This document shows positions 58,182 through 64,000 of a stretch of DNA of 64,000 nt, in pieces; positions within the stretch are counted from its first letter, which is position 1; the number at the start of each line of letters is the position of its first letter. The DNA is taken from positions 49,351,001 to 49,415,000 of the forward strand of contig NC_060214.1 in NCBI RefSeq assembly GCF_021130785.1, in the 5' to 3' direction. The translations under genes and the position numbers were made by a program. The stretch is from Homalodisca vitripennis. Lineage: Eukaryota > Arthropoda > Insecta > Hemiptera > Cicadellidae. The notes beneath the pieces are model-generated. The model was not told where the DNA came from. It saw only the letters and a program-made list of their open reading frames with translations, and ran no database searches.

Positions 58182-58487
58182 TTATTCTACAAAGTTAATT
58201 GTTATAATTTCTTTATCTTTAATAGTCTTCTTTCCAGTAACAACCAAGTGTAATTTTTCATTTTTGTTTAATTCTTTAATCTTTTTCTCATCCAAAACAG
58301 TCAAAAATCTGTTCGGCAAGTGTACTTTACAATCTTCCAACTCGGCAATTATTGTAAACCCGAATTTATCTTTCATTTTCTCCAAATTCAAGATTCTATG
58401 TTTCTTCCTTTCTTCCAATTCATTTAACTTCTTATACTCTTTAAACTTACATTCTCCAATATCATTTAACTCTTTCAAGAACTCCAT
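58182..58487 (-). CDS. Small conserved Polinton-type protein (OB-fold-like candidate)
   Basis: An intact frame of 101 residues from 58487 (TCTATTTAAATGG context). The pattern KFGFTIIAELEDCKVHLPNR, then IKELNKNEKLHLVVTGKK, then IITINFVE reads as a compact beta-rich domain. I associate it with small proteins of arthropod Polintons and related viruses, where a single-strand DNA-binding role would fit. The function is not established. It is missing from copy 1. Confidence 0.65.
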   Translation of the reverse strand: MEFLKELNDIGECKFKEYKKLNELEERKKHRILNLEKMKDKFGFTIIAELEDCKVHLPNRFLTVLDEKKIKELNKNEKLHLVVTGKKTIKDKEIITINFVE

Positions 58488-58502
58488 TTAAATAGAAAAA
58501 AT

Positions 58503-59014
58503 TTAAAGACGGAAAAAATGAAATTTGCTAACAATCACTCAAGAAGTCGGGGAGAATGTGAGTAAAAACCGCATTCTTTTCACGAGGTTCTTCATTTACT
58601 TTCTCCAAATGTACTATAAAATCATCGAGGATTTCTGGCTTAAAATCGTAGACAAAATTCAACATCCAGATAATGAAAAAATACAGGTAATATCTTTTCA
58701 TAATAAACGTGTGTATCGATACCTACAAACCTAATGTATTCTTTGAAAAGGAAAATAATTTTGTCAATGGTTCCAAGAGATAAGTAAAAATTTTTATTCT
58801 GTTTTCTAAATTCTGTAACAAATTTTGTTTGCTTCTTGTCTCCATATTGCAATTTTGTAAGCAGGTTATTCAAATGTGTTAATTTATTTCGAAATTTCTT
58901 AGGTTTAGGTCTTTCTAACAAAATTAAATTACAACCTCTACAAACTAAATATCTTTTATCGATAATTTCTCCTCTATTAGAACACTTGTAACAGTTGGCA
59001 TTATACTCTTCCAT
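58503..59014 (-). pseudogene. Zinc-ribbon protein, possibly VLTF3-like (copy 2), frameshifted
   Basis: The same protein as 25405-25917, with the zinc ribbon (CYKCSNRG...CRGC) and the VYYEKILPVFFHYLD block intact. An extra base near 58655 shifts the last third, whose residues (VIVRKFHFFRL) are still readable in another frame. The start is in a TTTAAATGG context and is divergent from 59039. Confidence 0.75.
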
Positions 59015-59038
59015 TTAAACAAAAAGATTTTTTTATAA

Positions 59039-59281
59039 ATGGAGATTATGGAACTAAGTCTGCCGAGATATAAATTTTTCAGCGCAAATGTTTGTGTTTA
59101 CATTTCTACAACAGAGATAAATAGAAATAATTTCATTCTATTGTACAACTATTTAGGATATTATGTGTACGATTATAAAGATTATTACGGGAGAAATCGG
59201 GATTTTTCAGTGGCGAAAGAGTATATTTTTGAAATATTAGAAGGAATGAAAGAGAATAATATGAACATCATTAACTACTGA
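59039..59281 (+). CDS. Small conserved Polinton protein (copy 2)
   Basis: An intact 80-residue frame (MEIMELSLPRYKFFSANVCV...) with start context TATAAATGG. The middle, LLYNYLGYYVYDYKDYYGRN, is very tyrosine-rich. The only plus-strand gene in this part of the element, it overlaps the 3' end of the capsid gene by 7 bases. No family was recognised. Conservation between copies argues that it is real. Confidence 0.75.
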   Translation: MEIMELSLPRYKFFSANVCVYISTTEINRNNFILLYNYLGYYVYDYKDYYGRNRDFSVAKEYIFEILEGMKENNMNIINY

Positions 59282-60470
59282 ATTTCTCTAATATCGTTCT
59301 TAATCACATCATAGGCTAAAAATTTCTCAGAGACAACAACAACATAACAAATCGCGTTTGTAACAGCTTTTTGAAAATCCATATTGATAATTATATCGTT
59401 CTTTGAACCAGAAATATTTGTCAAACTCTTTGTTGTATCAATGACATAAATAGGTCTATTCGCTAAAAATTCTTTAGGATTGTAATACATTTCCTTATTA
59501 TTACAGTAAACTTTCTTAAAATCTTGATACATCTGATACATGATTCTGAAAAGACCTCCGGAAATGTTTAAATTTTGTAATTCATCTGGATAATAAGAAA
59601 CCGTTCAATTTTACTCTGATATTTTTTACATCCAAACTATCAAACTTTGAAGGATTTTTTTCTTGATTATTCTGTCTATCTGTTTGAAAACCTATGATAA
59701 CGAACTTGGGATTGAAGATATTTCTATAAATATTTGTGATATCGAACGAATAAGTTGTTCCGGAAATACCTTTTTGTTCAATACATTGCCAATCTAGAAA
59801 ATTAAACATAATGTTTTTGACTTTTTGTAATTTCATCAATCAACCTAATTTTACTCGTGGTTTTATAATCAATCATTGGAACTCTAATAAAAAAATCTGT
59901 AATTGTTATTTTTCCATCAACAGGCATAACATTTCCAGTTGCAGTCTTCAGAATCACATCATCGTCTTCTGCTCTTATAAAACTTAGATAAAATCCTCCT
60001 TTATAGATCGGAATAGTAACATTTTCAAAAAATCCTAATCCAAAATGAGATAAATTTCCAGCTGCTTCAAAAACACCAAATTTAAAATCTGATTCAAAGC
60101 CATTAGAAGTTTGAGAAATAACATCACTTTTAGAATACGAAATAGTTCCTTTAATTGTGCTTAATTGGCCACAGTTTTCGACTTCTTCTATCAATTTATT
60201 GTGTTTTCTTACTTCAATCTTAGAAAATAAAAACGGTATAAAATTATCGATTAATCTAACATTATCAGTTCCAAGATATGCTTGACCATCTTGTTTTGTT
60301 AAAGTTCCAGAAATATAAAACTGGAAGTTAGACGAGCAAAAGTTATCTCCAAAATCAATATTAAACTCAGTTCTTTTATTCGGTTCATTCAAATGTTGTT
60401 TACTAATTGGATAGAAATTTTTAAACTCCGCCCTTTCAATATCACTAGCATATTTTCTGTAGTCCGCCAT
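59275..60470 (-). pseudogene. Major capsid protein (double jelly-roll type), two frameshifts (copy 2)
   Basis: The first 222 residues are open from 60470 (MADYRKYASDIERAEFKNFY). They include NVRLIDNFIPFLFSKIEVRK, CGQLSTIKGTISYSKSD and LSFIRAEDDDVILKTATGNV. A shift near 59825 and another near 59605 separate the rest, which ends EKFLAYDVIKNDIREIQ at 59275. Length (about 398), position and pattern fit the hexon-like capsid protein of Polintons. Less damaged than copy 1, it is the better reference. Confidence 0.78.
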
Positions 60471-60582
60471 TTAATAAGAGAAATTTTAAACATCGTGTAT
60501 CATTTTTTCATCGATCTAATGTACGTTTTTATAAGAAAAGATATAAATTTTAGTAAAATAATTAAAAAGATTAGAGTCATTT

Positions 60583-60981
60583 TTAATGATCTACTTCGTC
60601 ATATTCAGGATTCTCTTCCTTAAATTTTGCGATCTCGGTCACATATTTCAATAAAATTTGCACAGGATAGTAACCGCTATCTATAATATTGTTCCAATCA
60701 ACTGTATCTTTATTTTCATCCAAAAACTTTATACTCAAGTGTTGATAGAGACAAAGAACAGACATATGATCTTTTAATTGATAATGTATATTTTCTTGAA
60801 TGAACTCTGATGATAAAGTTTGATATTTTGCAATGTTATACCAATTCAATTTGTTTACGTATAATCTCATCATATCTTCGGATAATTCATATTTTTGAGA
60901 AATGTCATCCCAATGTTCTTTTTTCAAATCTCTTTCGTGTTGCATTATAAAAAGATCGAAAGCACTGTAATGTCCCGCCAT
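60583..60981 (-). CDS. Protein with W..I...Q.LS..F repeats (copy 2)
   Basis: An intact 132-residue frame. It is built from short repeats of the form HWDDISQKYELSEDMMRLY, NWYNIAKYQTLSSEFIQE, then LYQHLSIKFLDE and DWNNIID. Such W..IS.yQ.LS..FI repeats are known from giant-virus and other large DNA virus proteins of unknown function. The start follows TAAATAGAGATGG. It lies between the capsid gene and the short zinc ribbon. Confidence 0.75.
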   Translation of the reverse strand: MAGHYSAFDLFIMQHERDLKKEHWDDISQKYELSEDMMRLYVNKLNWYNIAKYQTLSSEFIQENIHYQLKDHMSVLCLYQHLSIKFLDENKDTVDWNNIIDSGYYPVQILLKYVTEIAKFKEENPEYDEVDH

Positions 60982-61009
60982 CTCTATTTATTAAGAAAAA
61001 ATTTCAAAA

Positions 61010-61153
61010 TCAAGTTTTTATAAATTGGCTCTTTTTAGCGTTACATTCAGCACATTTTCCAGATATTCTCTTAACTCCGTTAATGTTTGCATAGTATTTT
61101 ATATCGTTTGTGGCAGTTTTCTCTTTACATCTCACACAATATATGAGCGCCAT
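61010..61153 (-). CDS. Short zinc-ribbon protein (DUF5679-like)
   Basis: An intact 47-residue frame, MALIYCVRCKEKTATND..., then GKCAECNAKKSQFIKT. The two CxxC pairs are about 24 residues apart, with the (M/R)SGKC..C..KK..F end typical of DUF5679. The start context is TATAAATGG. The function is unknown; a similar ribbon precedes the integrase in copy 1. Confidence 0.82.
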   Translation of the reverse strand: MALIYCVRCKEKTATNDIKYYANINGVKRISGKCAECNAKKSQFIKT

Positions 61154-61160
61154 TTATATA
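61151..61160 (-). promoter_or_regulatory. TATAAATGG start-site motif (example)
   Basis: Reading the minus strand, TTATATAAATGG spans the start codon of the zinc-ribbon gene. The same TAAATGG occurs at 13 starts in the two copies (25935, 31135, 32038, 32961, 34107, 34530, 35561, 58487, 59014, 59039, 60470, 61153, 63048). Confidence 0.5.
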
Positions 61161-61167
61161 AGGAAAA

Positions 61168-62205
61168 TTAGTCATCGTAACCACCTACTCCATTAAATCT
61201 GTTGTCGATATTTTCAAAAGTTTTATCGACATCTTCTTTAAATTTATTAAAGTTTTCTTCTAGTTTATTTACTTTATCGAGATATAAAGAGTATCGATCA
61301 TCTATACTTTTAAGTAATTCATTATTATGTGTTGCTTTCTCATTGAAACGTGTACCAAAATCTTTAAAAAAGTTTACTTTCTCATTGAAATGTGTATCAA
61401 AATCTTCCAGAATTTTGTTAACTGCTACACTAATTATTTCATTAACAGTATTTTTATATATATCAAAGTTTTCTTCTAGTTTATTTACTTTATCAAGTAA
61501 TTCACCAACATCGTCTACTGATCTTCTATTTCTGGCTTCTAACTTGTCATAGACTTCTGTTGTAAAATCTTTAACATGCTGTTTATGATTCTCGTAATTT
61601 TTGTTTAGTTCATTAAACATTTTAATATGATCTTCTAATTGAATCATTACAACAACATCAAATGGATTAATTCCTTTACTAACACTGCTAATTCTTTTTC
61701 CTTTAAAATCTAAGGCATTTTTAACATTCGGATCATGTAAATCAACAATATCGATGTTTTCTGATAATTTTAGAGGTTTTAAAATTTGTTCTTTAACAAC
61801 AACATCATGTTTGTCAATACCAGGTCGAACACCGACAATTCTTTTCTTATTAGCCAAACTAACATAATTCTTTTCAACTTTGATCGCTTCAGTAATTTCA
61901 TCAGCTTTTTCGATGTGAGACATTAAATTGGTAAATAATTTTTTTACACCATCATCAACTTCTTTTTCCAATGTTTTTATTTTATCAGCAACTTCATTTG
62001 AACTCATGAAATTTGAAAGTTTGTTATCATATTCTGCTTTAAAATCTTCAATCTCGACAGCAAACATATCTGAATCTGGAAGGTTTTGTAATACATTTTC
62101 TAACTTGTTATCAAACTCATTTCTCAAACTATCAAAATTCAAACTATTATCTACATTTTGAATAATTTGTGTTCCAAATACGTCAAAAATATTTTGTGAA
62201 TCCAT
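61168..62205 (-). CDS. Coiled-coil fibre-like protein (copy 2)
   Basis: An intact frame of 345 residues if started at MDSQNIFDVFGTQI (62205). That start follows AATAAATATGG and overlaps the protease end by 23 bases; the frame is also open upstream. Residues 1-100 are coiled coil. Residues about 110-200 hold two KRI..V..GI...DVVV..Q repeats, as in fibre linkers. Residues 230-345 form a long coiled coil with internal repeats (DKVNKLEENFD and DKVNKLEENFN). The part after RNRRSVDDVGE differs from copy 1. A fibre or attachment role is inferred. Confidence 0.75.
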   Translation of the reverse strand: MDSQNIFDVFGTQIIQNVDNSLNFDSLRNEFDNKLENVLQNLPDSDMFAVEIEDFKAEYDNKLSNFMSSNEVADKIKTLEKEVDDGVKKLFTNLMSHIEKADEITEAIKVEKNYVSLANKKRIVGVRPGIDKHDVVVKEQILKPLKLSENIDIVDLHDPNVKNALDFKGKRISSVSKGINPFDVVVMIQLEDHIKMFNELNKNYENHKQHVKDFTTEVYDKLEARNRRSVDDVGELLDKVNKLEENFDIYKNTVNEIISVAVNKILEDFDTHFNEKVNFFKDFGTRFNEKATHNNELLKSIDDRYSLYLDKVNKLEENFNKFKEDVDKTFENIDNRFNGVGGYDD

Positions 62206-63048
62206 ATTTATTAAGCAATAATTTGTTAACAACTTCTTTAAAATCTTTACCATCACTCAGTTCATTCAACACAAAAACACATAAATGACCACAAATTGGG
62301 GGATCTTTATAGTCTTGAATCTGAGAATCATTGTAGTAGACGCTTGATTTTTTCAAATATTTAATCAATTCTATAGGTGGTTTGTCCTCAATTCTTCCAT
62401 ACGAATCAAAAATAACATGCATTCTTATCATTTTTATAATAACAAATCCAATGCGTTCCACTTCCCATAATCGAGTCTAAATTCACAATTCCACATTCAA
62501 ATTTCTTAACTTTTTCAGGTAATGTATCTCTCATGAAGATTCCTCTAAAATGTTTAATATTTTTGCAGATTTCTTCCAATTCCCCGAATGTTAAAGGTTT
62601 AAATTTTTTTTTCAATGTTTGATTTCACGTAATTCAAAGTTTTTTGATCTAATCCAGATCCTGTAACATCTTCCAACTCTTTATCTAACCAATTTAAAAT
62701 GTTTCGAACAATAGGAATCACATCCTTTTTAACGATTGGAGCAGCTTTACGAACATAAGGAACAACATTTTTAACAACTGGAATATTTTCTCCAAAATCT
62801 AATAAATCTTTCAAAAGTCCACCATTTTTAAGTTCTTTCAACTGATTATAAGAAAATTCTATTCTGGTTCCTTTATTGTTTTTCTTATGTTTTTCGAGTT
62901 TATTGTATTGTCTATTTGTTAAAAATATCTTATCTTCGCCATTTTTTAGTTGATCTATTTTAAATTGAATACTAACGGGTATTTTCTTCTTAAAAGCGGA
63001 TTTTATTTTTTCTTTCTGATTTTTGCTGAAATTTACATTCACCTCCAT
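62183..63048 (-). pseudogene. Core protein plus adenain-type cysteine protease (copy 2), frameshifted
   Basis: The core part (63048-62599) has FKIDQLKNGEDKIFLTNRQY, a basic KKNNKGTRIE block and the NVVPYVRKAAPIVKKDVIPI stretch, ending at GSGL. Indels near 62625 and 62645 separate it from the protease, which reads in two frames: GSGTHWICYYKNDKN with the His (about 62455), YFDSYG with the Asp, and IQDYKDPPICGHLCVFVLNE with the Gln and Cys (about 62290). All residues of the adenain triad are present. In copy 1 the core and protease run in one frame, so the native product is probably a fusion cleaved by itself. Confidence 0.9.
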
Positions 63049-63056
63049 TTATATAG

Positions 63057-64000
63057 TTAAAATTTCAAGTTCTCTTCGATTCCCATTCCTAGTTTTCTCT
63101 TCAAAAACATTGCTCCAGCTGTTGGAAGCGCAACAAATCTTTCACCTAAACTAGCATCTTTTGATAAAAATCTATCCATTGCCTTATCTTGCAAAACTTT
63201 ATCTGCTATATGTCTGGAATTTGTGTCTCTATGTTTTGCATAAAAAATATCGTGTTCCATAGCAGCTTTATCTAATTTATTTATACCAGTATCTCCTCTT
63301 TTTAGTCTTTTTTCGAGTTTTGTGCCGGGCCCCAGATACTGATAAGTTGGTACGTGTAATTCAAAAGGTAAATTGTTGATAAAATCATTCAAAAGTCCAC
63401 TACCCTCAATCATAGATGAACTTATTGCCGGCAAAACTCGTTTTTAATATTTAATTCCATCAGGTTTTTCAATCATTTCATCAAGTTTGTTCGAAATAAA
63501 ATCTTTAATCGCTTTCTTTTCGTTCAAAAAATTGTTGTTTCCAGCCTTCTCTTGAGCATAAATATAATTAATAATTCCATCGAGTTTTGTCAAATCGTCG
63601 ATATATCTGTATTCAATCTTATTATCACTGTATTTTCTTACACCTGATCCTTCGATTCGTTTTTACCAAATTGGTTTAATCAAATTGAGATATTTTTTAC
63701 CTTTACTTGACTTTGGTTTCTTAGTTGATGGATCATTATTTTTGTAAATTGAGTCAGATTCCCATAAAATTTCAGTATACTTTTTCAAGTCTTCTTCAGA
63801 ATATAAATTATCTTTTGGAACATCAGTGCCTGTTAATAACCTCCATAAACCTTGAGTTCCTTTATATGTTTTATCTTTAATAATGATATCATTATGTTCA
63901 AAATTCACGGGCAAATTTCCAATCATAAAACTTTTCTTTTTTTTATCCCAATACAAACCAAATTTATCATCCTTTGCTCTAGGAAGAAATTTTTTACCAA
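63057..64000 (-). pseudogene. Virion protein with phospholipase A2 domain (copy 2), frameshifted, N-terminus cut by window edge
   Basis: Order from the right edge: GNLPVNFEHNDIIIKDKTYK, GTQGLWRLLTGTDVP, YSEEDLKKYTEILWE, then a frame break near 63663 and an EGSGV motif. A helical segment (LNEKKAIKDFISNKLDEMIE) follows, a second break lies near 63445, then SMIEGSGLLND and the phospholipase A2 domain (YLGPGTKLEKR calcium loop, MEHDIFYAKHRD catalytic pair). It ends at 63057, 9 bases before the next start. Only the first few codons lie outside the window. Confidence 0.88.

Larger units (their letters stand above)
53587..64000 (-). mobile_element. Polinton/Maverick element, copy 2 (left part, runs off the window)
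   Basis: It begins with a diverged Polinton-type end after a TA run, is interrupted by an LTR element (53769-57442), and then carries the same gene order as copy 1 from 57.6 kb to the edge. Two genes near its left end (57615-58171 and 58182-58487) are absent from copy 1. Integrase, ATPase and PolB lie beyond the window. The exact left terminus is uncertain because the end is rearranged. Confidence 0.9.

Overview
The window is AT-rich eukaryotic DNA, most likely from an insect or other arthropod. It has long gene-poor stretches, TA and CA microsatellites, and many nested transposable elements, and no complete host gene was recognised. The dominant content is two copies of one Polinton/Maverick (adintovirus-like) element. 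These are large virus-like transposons that encode a protein-primed family B DNA polymerase, a retrovirus-type integrase, an adenovirus-type protease, a packaging ATPase and capsid proteins.

Layout. 1-5.8 kb: a possible first exon, then a large inverted repeat with two 1.75-kb arms around a 0.86-kb spacer. 5.8-19 kb: mostly featureless, with a decayed matrix metalloproteinase copy at 10.1-10.6 kb and a piggyBac transposase remnant at 17.7-18.1 kb. 19-25.2 kb: a dispersed repeat, a foldback repeat, and a Tc1/mariner-type element with a DUF4817 transposase. That transposase gene is split by a TTAA-flanked DNA transposon. 25.2-40.0 kb: Polinton copy 1, complete from terminal repeat to terminal repeat. 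40.9-43.9 kb: a LINE fragment lying between two CA repeats and itself split by a 1.2-kb insert. 44-53.5 kb: old repeats with no recognisable gene. 53.6-64 kb: Polinton copy 2, whose left end carries a young LTR element; the copy runs off the right edge.

How the Polinton genes fit together. PolB and the integrase (right half of copy 1) would replicate and insert the DNA. The ATPase would package it. The jelly-roll major capsid protein, other virion proteins, a coiled-coil fibre-like protein, a core-protein/protease reading unit and a phospholipase A2 protein would make a particle. Motifs of the form (I/V)xGSG at the borders between domains look like sites for the element's own adenain-type protease. 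Two features stand out. First, most start codons sit in a TAAATG or TAAATGG context that resembles poxvirus-type late promoters, and the element also encodes a zinc-ribbon protein that may be VLTF3-like. Second, the two copies are closely similar except for the C-terminal part of the fibre-like protein and the cargo genes at the left end.

Caution. Many reading frames are broken by single-base indels in homopolymers. The same indel-dominated differences separate the arms of the 5' inverted repeat and the two LTRs. Some apparent pseudogenes may therefore be consensus errors from long reads rather than real decay.
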